The position numbers and the translations under genes were made by a program. Positions 56,070 through 64,000 of a stretch of DNA of 64,000 nucleotides are shown here, one piece after another (position 1 is the first letter of the stretch; every line of letters begins with the position of its first letter). The notes below the pieces were generated by a model, which worked only from the letters and a program-made list of their open reading frames with translations, ran no database searches and was not told the DNA's origin. Source of the DNA: Capronia americana (Eukaryota > Ascomycota > Eurotiomycetes > Chaetothyriales > Herpotrichiellaceae); assembly GCA_016110215.1 (NCBI GenBank), contig JADWQD010000012.1:930001-994000 (forward strand), in the 5' to 3' direction.

Positions 56070-56927
56070 ATGATGGCTCTACGCTTCTTACGGTTTCAGT
56101 GGGCGACCGTCCTGTTTGTCAACCTCGTCGCGGCGCAAACGGCCACGGGGCCGCAACAGATATTCACCCTCCCGGCCTTCTCGCAGCAGCAACTATGCGT
56201 CCAGTCATGCTACACCAAATACAACGGCTGCACGACTGATCTCGTGGGCTCAGTGCTCGGATGCCCCATCGCGCCCTGCACCTTCACCAGCGGCGCAATG
56301 GGCGCCCCGGACAACTGCTATTGTCGCGGGGATTTGCAAGGCGCAGCCCAGAGCTACCTCTCGGCGTGCGTCGAGGCGTCGTGCACGGTCGGGGATACGT
56401 CCGCCAACGTCGCCACCGCCGTCAGCCTGTACGCGGGCTACTGCACGTCCTTGGGCTTCACCGCCAACGCAGCCAGCAACAGCGACGACGATAACGCGCA
56501 AACAACGTCCTTGAACACTAATCTCGGGACGTCAGGCACGACCAACCGCGCGGGCCCGACCGAGACGACGACGACCGACACGGGCTCTACCTCGTCAGCC
56601 TCCTCTACTCCAAACACCACGCTGTATATCGTAGTGGCTGTCGTGGGCGGCATGGCGTTTCTGCTATTCATTGCATCCGCCACCTGGGCCAGCAAGTACC
56701 GCAAGTTGAAACAGAGGCGGCAGAACGGGTATCCGGGAGGTAGCGGACCGTACGGGTCATATTCGCAGTCCATGCAGCCCATGAGCTCCCAAACTTCGAA
56801 CCATCCGCTGCGGTTCGATCACGACGTCTACCCGAATGACTCAGCTTCGAACGTGGGCGTGCCTGTTGTTCCTCCGGCTTATCCGCACCCTATGGAGCCC
56901 AGTCTCGTGTCGACGCGGATGTACTAA
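56070..56927 (+). CDS. CFEM-like Cys-rich surface protein with one transmembrane helix
   Basis: 285 codons, no intron evident. The N terminus is a signal peptide (MALRFLRFQWATVLFVNLVAAQ; the second of two adjacent ATGs at 56070 and 56073 may be used). A Cys-rich ectodomain of about 110 residues has ten Cys (LCVQSCYTKYNGC, GCPIAPC, NCYCRGDLQ, SACVEASC, YC). This resembles a CFEM domain in spacing (C-x3-C ... CxC ... C-x3-C ... C) but carries extra Cys. A Ser/Thr-rich stalk (TETTTTDTGSTSSASSTPNTT), a helix (LYIVVAVVGGMAFLLFIASA), and a tail rich in Gly, Ser and Pro follow. Known: CFEM proteins act at the fungal surface, some in heme uptake or signalling. No catalytic link to the neighbouring pathway is apparent. 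Confidence 0.8.
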   Translation: MMALRFLRFQWATVLFVNLVAAQTATGPQQIFTLPAFSQQQLCVQSCYTKYNGCTTDLVGSVLGCPIAPCTFTSGAMGAPDNCYCRGDLQGAAQSYLSACVEASCTVGDTSANVATAVSLYAGYCTSLGFTANAASNSDDDNAQTTSLNTNLGTSGTTNRAGPTETTTTDTGSTSSASSTPNTTLYIVVAVVGGMAFLLFIASATWASKYRKLKQRRQNGYPGGSGPYGSYSQSMQPMSSQTSNHPLRFDHDVYPNDSASNVGVPVVPPAYPHPMEPSLVSTRMY

Positions 56928-57210
56928 GGAACTCGATACTTGGAATGACGCTACGATGGCACGAGAATTTTGAGAGAATTTTGACGGAGGGGGACGGGTG
57001 TTTCGTTTTGGGGATATCGAGACTGGATACACAGTAATTGTAAAACCTTGGATGGTCCGACCTGGGACCCTAGGCCTTTGGTTTGCTTGATGCTTGAGGC
57101 CAGCGCAGGACGTTGACGGTGCCACACTAAAGATACAGATAGAGAATATATGGTATGGTATACATGTGTGCTCCCTACGACGGGTGACTTTGTTCTCTCG
57201 CGTAGTTGAA

Positions 57211-59296
57211 TCACGGTAACAAAGCCCTACTATACTGCCTTGCCATCTTCTCGTACCCAGCCATGTCCATTCCGTCGAACCCTTCTAGCTCGCTCAACGC
57301 AATCGAAACGGCTCCTAATGCGCCTTCGCGTTTCGCCCGCAACGGATCTGCGGCTCTCGGCTCCGTGCCTGCCTCCTCCATCAACAGGCACACTTCCCTC
57401 GCGTGCACGCAGGCCATGTGGAATCTCATCTGCGCGACGCGCCCGTCGTTCTGCGACCGCATGGCATGATCCAGTCCCAAGGCGCCCTGTTTCTCGGCCT
57501 CGCGCACGTACGCCATCCGCTCGGTCTCGGAAAAGGTAGGCAGATGGCTGAGCCGGAGGAAGGTGATGCTCAATTTCTGGTACACCCTTGCAAATTCCTT
57601 GGGCTTGGGAACGGGGTTCTGGGCCGTCATCCCTCGTAGGGCGCCGGTGAAGTCGTCTTGTGCCTTGAAGAGGTCCTCTTTGATCGGATAGTCCGCGGCT
57701 CGACGCAGTTTGGCGCTCCCTCTATCAATCAGTTCGGCTGCATCAGGTAATGAGCGAGCGTCAGTCAAGGTATTATGTCCCTATCATTTGCTTTGGGACT
57801 CTGGGGGCAGTGCATGGCGTGTGTAAGAACATACATATCTCTGTAGCTGTCGTCGTGCTCTGCCTTTGTCCCAACTCGATGGGTCTTCGACCGTCGCGTG
57901 CCTTCTTCTCCTTCAATTCCTCCGCCCGTGCTCTTTCCAGCGCAAAGTGCTGATTTGGCTTATCTGGCGAGGGTTGTCAGCAGTGCGGGTTTTCAAGTGC
58001 CTCCCCAAATGCCCACTGACTCACTCGCTCACATACATCGTTTTTGTCTCAAGTTCTGCACACATACTATGACCTTGCGCTGCAGGCTGTGGTCGTCGAG
58101 ATAACGGCGCGTCCGGGCGTCGATGATGGCCTCCTGGTCATACTCTTCCAGGGCCACATCTTGGATGGTGTCGACGTTGAACCGGAAGAAGCGCGTGTCC
58201 AGATGAGCTCTCCAGCGGCCGCTGAACTCCTCGTTCGTCTTCCGTGTCTCGGTGGCGACCTTGACAATCGTCTCGGCCAGCGCCTTGAGGGACTTGTCCT
58301 TGGTCGCCACGATGTCTGCGTGGCCCGTGCCGATGGAGATGAAGCACTTGAGGATCGGCTTCAGCTCGCGCGTGTCTTCGCACCAGATGTTGGCCGCTTC
58401 GTCCTCGACCTGACTGACGGGGTTGTTCGCCCCGATCGCCCCGTCGACGTACTTGCGCACCCCGATCTTCACGGGATCGAGGAACGACGGCGCCGCCGAC
58501 GTGGCCAGGGCGGCTTCCCAGATCCGGGGGTTGTCGTCAAACCCACCAGGCAGGCGATAACTCCGTAGCCGCGCGATCTGGTTTGTCTCCTGCGACTTGG
58601 CGCAAACGAAGCTGGCATCGGGCCGTTAGCTGAATCCCGTCGCTGTCGTTGAAAACTGAAAGAATGTAGAGGGAAGTTCATGCATCAATTACTTACACCC
58701 TGCACTTCCGCGTGGCGTCCCGATCGGCAGATTGGTCGTACAGCAGGTCGTCTTCCAGGATGCCGTGGCGGTCTCGAATCACCCGCTTGATGGCGGCCTC
58801 GAGCGTCTTAGACGAGAATTTGGCCTTGACATTGCCCATGAGAGAAATGGGGAAGGGGTTCCTCTTCTTCTCAAAGACAGCCTTCATGGTCTCTCGAAAG
58901 GCCGCAATGCATTCGTCGACATCCATTTCCAGCCGCCCTAGCATGATGGCGATAAGACTAAGAAACCATTGTTCGGGTCAGTCTGATTGTTCGCTTCTCC
59001 CATACACACAGGCACACATGAATACCCATTTTTCCAAGATGGGGCGGATTTAATTACCCTCCAGTGCTTGTCCCGCCGATGAGATCAAATATCTCGCAGG
59101 GCTTGACCTGTGGAAGGCCGGCCGCGTGTCGCTCGTCGTTCAGCCTCGTCATGAGGCCCTTGAGAATGTATAGACTTGAGAGGCCTCTGACTCCGCCTCC
59201 GTCCAGCGACAGGAGGCACAGGCCCGTGGAGTCGAGGTCATGGTTGTCTTCGTTGGCGACTTGCGTCACGACGGCCAGCGAGGGTGCCTTGTCCAT
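57211..59296 (-). CDS. Patatin-like phospholipase with a C-terminal helical extension
   Basis: Start ATG 59294-59296. Exon 1 has LSLDGGGVRGLSSLYIL (oxyanion-hole GGGVRG) and ends LIGGTSTGG (GxSxG, Ser77). Exon 2 continues IMLGRLEMDVDECI...ILEDDLLYDQSADRDATRKCRV. Exon 3 has FVCAKSQETNQIARLRSYR, ATSAAPSFLDPV and the catalytic DGA in KYVDGAIGANNPV, and ends near LDDHSLQRKV. Short exons (KPNQHFALERARAEEL) join by GTATGT...GCAG to a final 57211-57733 exon reading AELIDRGSAKLRRAADYP to SRALLP. Known: patatins hydrolyse acyl esters of membrane phospholipids via a Ser-Asp dyad, and fungal patatins are often linked to cell-death or immune-like systems. The 180-residue extension looks TPR/helical. A separate gene for the last exon is less likely because the splice keeps frame. 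Confidence 0.85.
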
Positions 59297-59882
59297 TGTC
59301 TATCCTCCGAAAGCGATGGGCCGAATGGAAAGTATCGGCGAACGACGACACCGAAGGAAGAATTAATACATGCGCAGTACACTGTACAAAACCGACATCG
59401 ATATCGATCTGCCGTACCGGGCGGCGACGATATGGCACGCGCCGCCCAGCGCCTCCATTTCAGGAGGTCGTACCTTGATGCAGAGCGGGGCGAAACATGG
59501 CAGCCTCAAGGCCAGTTCCTTACTCCTGGATTGCCGCAGTACCTCGTATTCACTCCGGACTCCAGGCCAATCGGACTCGGAATTCGCCCGTGGGTTGCCG
59601 CACGAAACTGGGCGTTCTACCCCCTGTATCCCTGGTTCATCAGGCGTTTATGGCAATCTCGCTAACGCGATTCAAAAGGCAACCGGTTTTTGTATCAACA
59701 AGGTGTGTTACTGGTAAGCACTGTCCGAAAGAACCCCTGCAGAAGCTTCAAGCCAGTGTCACTATGTAATAGTACTTCGTATGCCGGACCGCAAACGCCA
59801 ACAAAGAGCATGTTCAGCCCCAAACCATCGCTTGACGAACCCCTTTTGCTCAACTCCCTATCTTGGACTCCGAACCGTGTGG
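59297..59882. other. Intergenic region between patatin and hydroxylase, carrying repeat copy B
   Basis: 586 bp, mostly occupied by repeat copy B (59420-59850). No gene. Confidence 0.6.
59420..59850 (+). repeat. Diverged dispersed repeat, copy B
   Basis: Partner of copy A at 55285-55670, same strand. The best preserved core is AATCTCGCTAACGCGATT followed by CAAAAGG (59655-59679), containing the near-palindrome TCGCTAACGCGA. Identity looks moderate with small indels, so the duplication is old or has been mutated. Confidence 0.75.
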
Positions 59883-61604
59883 TTAATGGCCATTCAGATC
59901 TCCATTCACCGTGTTCGACTTCGACTTGGGCTTCGGCGCCCGCTCCTCCCAGGCCTGCTTGATCTCCTCCTCGGCGTCATAGCCATAGCACCACCTCTGG
60001 GTGGTCGGGTCGCTCCACTGGTTCGGACTGGTAACGAACTGTTTGCCTTCGACTTCGGGTCTCATGGCCTCGTCGCGCGCCCTCTGCAAGGGCCCATCGG
60101 CAAAATGCCACAGCTTGCCATTGATCAGACTGGCCTCCTGCATCTGGGACGTGCGCTTGATGCGCACGGCCTCCCAAACGTGCAGCGCTTCGGGCAGCTC
60201 CTTCGCGCTGCCGACCAGGTCGATCGCCTCGGCCAGAGCTGCAGCGTCTTCGACCGCCATGGCGGCGCCCTCGGACATATACGGCACCATGGCGTGTGCG
60301 GCGTCGCCCATGATCAGCATTTTGCTCGAAGGCGCGACCCAGCGGGTGAGTGCCGAGCCACTGACCAGCGGCCATTTGAGCGTCGTCTTGATCATGTCGA
60401 TAATCTTGGTGAGTCGCGGGTCCCAGCCGTTGAAGTGCGACCGCATGTCCGCGAGGATCTCGGCCGGGCTGCGCTGGTTCCAGGTAGCGGGGTCTGAGCG
60501 GTCCGGATGCGAGAGGACCATGTTGAACGACTTGCCGCCCGCAATCGTGTATGTCATGACGTGTCTCATATTGCCGATCCACAGGTTGAGGCCTGGCTTC
60601 GCGAGCAGCTCGACCAGCTCGGGGTGCAGCTTCATCTCCTCGACGTCGACGGTCGCGCGGTAGGCCGCAAAGCCGGTCCGCAGCGCCGGTTGGTCCGCGC
60701 CTCCGAGCACCTTGGGCCGTCCCACGGATTTGACTCCGTCCGAACAGACGATCAGGTCGGCAGTGAAGGACTGGCCGTGCTCGGTGGTGACCGAAGGTAT
60801 CTCGGCGTCATAGTCCATGACCTTGGAGTTGATCTGCACCTCCACGCCAAGCTGCAGGGCTAGTTGATACAGCGCGTCGTGGAAATGTGCCCGATGGACC
60901 ACGTAGTACGGCGCGTCGAAGTTCTCCTGGAACTCGGGGATGAGCTTGGTGAGGCCGATGGCGGCGCCGTTCTCCCATCTCCGGAACTTGATGTCCTCTG
61001 GCTCGACGACCTTGTCGCCAAAGAACGGTCTCAACCCCCATTTCAAGAGGAGCCGACTCGAGTTCGATGGGATCTGGATACCAGCGCCGACCTGAAGTAG
61101 TGGAGTGAAGTGTGAGTCCCGGGTATAGACCAATAAGACAGCATTAGGGGAATGGGAAGGGAGAACATGACATACCTCAGCAAGGGCAGGGGCTTGCTCA
61201 ATGACCGTGACCTTATGGCCCTTCCTAGCCAGGGCAATAGCCGCTGACAGCCCACCGAGCCCGGCGCCAACGATAATGATACTCAGCCGCACGGCCGAGA
61301 ATTCTTCCCGATTGATCAAGCTAGAAGCCTGCATTGCTTTGAGCCGTTTCTGCTCTTCCTTCTGTAACTTGATCAAGAAGTCGAGACTCCCAGTCGGGTA
61401 CGAAGCCACCTATTTGAGCAACGGCATTAGCATCAGCATCAGCATGAGCACCAACCAGGACCGGCTCGGCCATTAAGTAACATGCGTGCCTCCTGGACCT
61501 ACCTCGGGTATCTGGATGAATTCCTCCTTCACGGGCGTCACACCCATGACTGGCTGGGGCTTCGCCTGTCCATTGACCACCACACCTGACAGGATCTCGA
61601 CCAT
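59883..61604 (-). CDS. FAD-dependent aromatic hydroxylase (salicylate / 3-hydroxybenzoate hydroxylase type)
   Basis: Three exons. Exon 1 is 61503-61604 (34 codons, MVEILSGVVVNG...IQIPE) followed by GTAGGT...AATAG (61410-61501). Exon 2 starts 61409 (VASYPTGSLDFL) and contains LSIIIVGAGLGGLSAAIALARKG and KVTVIEQAPALAE (FAD GxGxxG). After GTATGT...TTCAG, exon 3 begins VGAGIQIPSNSSRLLL. Later motifs: LIVCSDGVKSV (DG motif), LIMGDAAHAMVPYMSEGAA (GD FAD/ribityl motif) and VEDAAALAEAI. Stop TAA at 59883-59885. About 475 residues. Known: group A flavoprotein monooxygenases that hydroxylate salicylate or 3-hydroxybenzoate with NAD(P)H. Divergent pairing with gentisate dioxygenase favours a gentisate-forming 5- or 6-hydroxylase. 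A tail of about 34 residues precedes the FAD domain, longer than usual. Confidence 0.9.
61422..61450. repeat. CATCAG hexamer microsatellite in hydroxylase intron 1
   Basis: AGCATTAGCATCAGCATCAGCATGAGCACC-type tandem within the 92 bp first intron. Confidence 0.75.
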
Positions 61605-62458
61605 TGTGAAGGATCTGAGGGACCTATCTATGCACGTCGCGACTCGTAGATGTGGACCGTCCGCTGTGTATTCGTGCAGGTCGAGAATGTTCAGAGTATC
61701 GAACTCGATCGTCGTGGACACCTTTACTTTTTCTTTTTCACACTTTCTCCTACGCTCGCACACGCGGAACAGGAGGTATGTACAGCGAGGTGTGGTGCTA
61801 AGCAGGAACGAACGACAGACCACCCGAAAAGACCGACGTGCAACACCCGATCTTAGCCCACTCGACTCGTCCCGCGGCGGTGGTGGGAAGCTTAAGTCGA
61901 CCTCGAACAAGCACACAGTAACTCCGGCCGCTGGGATGATGCGGTGGAGTGGTGGAGGTGGGAAGGAATGTGGCGGACGGAGTGTTTCCGTCGCCGGGTG
62001 TGTATCGGCAAGGGGGGTTGTTGCCGTTGAACCTCCTCCACCACCCCTCGTCATACACCATCTACGTACTGTGTGCATTACTGTCTACGGTTCAATCATT
62101 GAATTCCTACAGCCGATCCAACTGAGAGCCTACGAGTCCTACAGCCGGCCGGTCGGATCCAGCTGAATGCGTCTGGAACCAAAAGCTTCCATCTGGGCAT
62201 CAATCATTAGCCTGCTTGCTTACCTTGAGTACGCCTCGTAGGTTCAAAGAATAAGAAGTCCTGAACTTCACCCGCTACAAGACCGACGTCCATCACATCA
62301 CACCACATCGCATCCCAGCACCAGCACCAGCACTAGCAGCAATACCAACACCAGGATCGTCTTTGGTGGCACCTATACCCATACCCATTCCCATACCTAT
62401 ACCTATTTCTATATCTATATCTATATTCATCTCAAAGACACCGTCCTCACACCTCAAA
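61605..62458. promoter_or_regulatory. Divergent promoter of hydroxylase and gentisate dioxygenase
   Basis: 854 bp between opposite start codons. It holds a CGG-N7-CCG inverted triplet (61978-61990), a CCAGCA tandem (about 62308-62340) and a degenerate CCTATA/CCCATA hexamer array (62370-62434). The first is a plausible site for a Zn(2)Cys(6) regulator, not proven. Confidence 0.55.
62370..62434. repeat. Degenerate hexamer array (CCCATA/CCTATA/TCTATA) before gentisate dioxygenase
   Basis: About ten units grading from CCCATA through CCTATA to TCTATA, ending 25 bp before the ATG. Seen directly. Confidence 0.85.
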
Positions 62459-63675
62459 ATGGGCTCCCTAGGCAACGTGGCCGAGCGGATCTCCGAGCTC
62501 GTGACCCCCAAATGGGGCCAGAAAGCAGACGCCAACGAGGAACTAGTCGACAACGCCCTCAAGGTCAACACCAAGCCCCTATGGACGCAGATGGCCAGAC
62601 TCAACCCCCCGGCTCCAGACCCCAAGTGCGTGCCCTTCATCTGGCGATACGACGAAGTCCGACCGACCCTGCTGCGCGCGGGCGAGGTGGTGTCCGAACA
62701 GCAAGCCGAGCGAAGGGTGCTCATGCTGGTGAATCCCGCTAGAGGTATGTGGATGTATTATCATATCGATCGATCGATCCTCTTCTGGTCGTCAGCATCA
62801 TGCTAACCACGATGATCAACCATACAGACGCCCCCTTCACGACCGACACGCTGTACGCGGGCCTCCAGCTCGTGATGCCCAACGAGACGGCGCGCGCGCA
62901 CCGCCACACCGCCTTCGCCATGCGCTTCATCATCGAGGGCCAGGGCGGCTTCACGGCCGTGCACGGCAAGCGCATCACCATGCAGCGCGGCGACGTCATC
63001 CTCACGCCCACCTGGAACTGGCACGACCATGGCAAGGACGGCTCCGGCCCCATGATCTGGCTGGACGGCCTCGACCTGCCCAACTTCCAGCACTTCCCCG
63101 TGCATTTCGTCGAGCACTTTGCCCAGCCGCGCTACCCGGCCGACGACGCCGACTCGGCCTCCAGCCCCATCGTCTTCCCTTGGTCGACCATGCAGGCGAA
63201 ACTGGACGCTCAGCCCGGGGACTGGGCCACGGCGGACTATCTCAAGGCCGATGGACGGGAGGGTACGTTTTGAGCACACCACTTGTCACACCCAAAAATT
63301 CGACCAACTCATTCATTTCGTTTCGTTTCGTTCGTTCGTTCGCTAACATGTCAACGTATCACAGTTTCTCGCATCCTGGGCGGGTCTGCTGAACGCCTCA
63401 ACCCCGGCGCCACGTCGCCCGCGGTCCGCGAAACCGCTTCGTCGGTCTACCATGTCGTGCGCGGCGCCGGGCACAGCGTCATCAATGGCGAGCGCATCGC
63501 CTGGAAGCAGGGCGACACGTTCTGCATCCCCGCGTGGAACGAGTACCGGCACAGTGCTGCCGAGGGCTTGTCCGAGCCGGTCTATCTTTACAAGTTCCAT
63601 GACAAGCCCATGTTGAAGGCGTTGGGCTTTTATCGCGTCGAGGGCGTGGATGTCGAGACACTGGTGTCGGATTAG
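62459..63675 (+). CDS. Gentisate 1,2-dioxygenase (bicupin)
   Basis: Three exons: 62459-62744, 62828-63262 and 63365-63675; introns GTATGT...ACAG and GTACGT...ACAG; 343 residues. The first cupin has AHRHTAFAMRFIIEG and RGDVILTPTWNWHDHG (His ligands HxH and a later H), followed by MIWLDGLDLPNFQHF. The second cupin begins SSVYHVVRGAGHSVINGE and has GDTFCIPAWNEYRH and VYLYKFHDKPML. Known: an Fe(II) enzyme that opens gentisate (2,5-dihydroxybenzoate) between C1 and C2 to maleylpyruvate. Length fits the family. Context with the hydroxylase is the classical gentisate pathway arrangement. Intron 2 contains a TTTCG/TTCG tandem (63315-63342). It is GC-rich compared with the flanks. Confidence 0.94.
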
Positions 63676-64000
63676 CTCGAGCTTATAAGTCCTTGTGTTT
63701 ATAATTGATGTTGATGTTGAAAAGGCTGAAACCGTGGAATTTGCACGGTCACAAAATCTCCATTTATAAGATGTAACGAAATTGGACGACTCGTCTGACA
63801 TCGCGTGATGGTGATAATGATCCATTCTTGCCGAACACTACACTTCGCCAAGTTGATATCACGCTCCGGCTCAATGACATACCACATACAGGCTACACAA
63901 TGGACAAAATGCTGTGGTTGAGAATACTCCTGTACTCATAACAGTGATACAACTCAGAATAAGCAATCCATGCTCCCAAGCAGCCAAGTCTGTGTCTTCG
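63676..64000. other. 3' flank, nothing recognised
   Basis: 325 bp after the gentisate dioxygenase stop codon to the end of the window. No gene seen; anything beyond is outside the window. Confidence 0.4.

Noticed and set aside
57211..57733. Stand-alone gene for the last patatin exon
   Set aside because: A GTATGT...CTGAC...GCAG intron joins it in frame to upstream exons, and it lacks its own ATG in a good position.

Overview
The window is nuclear DNA of a filamentous ascomycete (Pezizomycotina). The support is direct: short GT-AG introns of about 45-100 bp with CTAAC/CTGAC-like branch sites, Zn(2)Cys(6) transcription factor, HET-domain and NB-ARC/TPR genes, a KGG-repeat conidiation protein, a CFEM-like membrane protein, and an intron-containing tRNA-Leu(AAG). 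A black-yeast type organism (Chaetothyriales) would fit the wealth of aromatic-catabolism genes, but that placement is inference.

Layout. 0-15.4 kb is accessory: a small secreted/membrane protein, a broken HET fragment (1.99-2.44 kb), an intact HET-domain gene, an extradiol (VOC) dioxygenase and an FAH-family hydrolase (5.85-9.3 kb), an NB-ARC-TPR STAND protein (10.1-13.2 kb), and a tail-anchored fungal protein with a probable frameshift in a C tract. 15.4-38 kb is mostly core: dipeptidyl peptidase III, an Rdx/selenoprotein-W-like protein, a small conserved protein, eIF3a, protein-histidine methyltransferase HPM1, a DUF3433 membrane protein, an HhH DNA-glycosylase-like protein, a KGG/con-10 protein and an MFS transporter. 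38.5-40.6 kb holds one small two-exon gene and non-coding DNA.

40.6-63.7 kb reads as an aromatic-acid catabolic neighbourhood: FAH-family hydrolase, Zn2Cys6 regulator, metallo-beta-lactamase-fold hydrolase, ACMSD-type decarboxylase, MFS transporter, zinc alcohol dehydrogenase, then (after a tRNA, a CFEM-like protein and a patatin phospholipase) a divergent pair of FAD-dependent hydroxylase and gentisate 1,2-dioxygenase. A coherent inferred route is: import, decarboxylation of a salicylate-type acid, oxidation of a benzylic alcohol, ring hydroxylation to gentisate, ring cleavage to maleylpyruvate, and hydrolysis by the FAH protein. No maleylpyruvate isomerase was recognised. Flanking the CFEM and patatin genes are two diverged copies of one non-coding repeat (about 55.29-55.67 and 59.42-59.85 kb), which suggests duplication or mobile-element activity inside the neighbourhood.

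Exon boundaries were read by eye from splice consensus and frame continuity. Multi-exon features are given as start-codon-to-stop spans.
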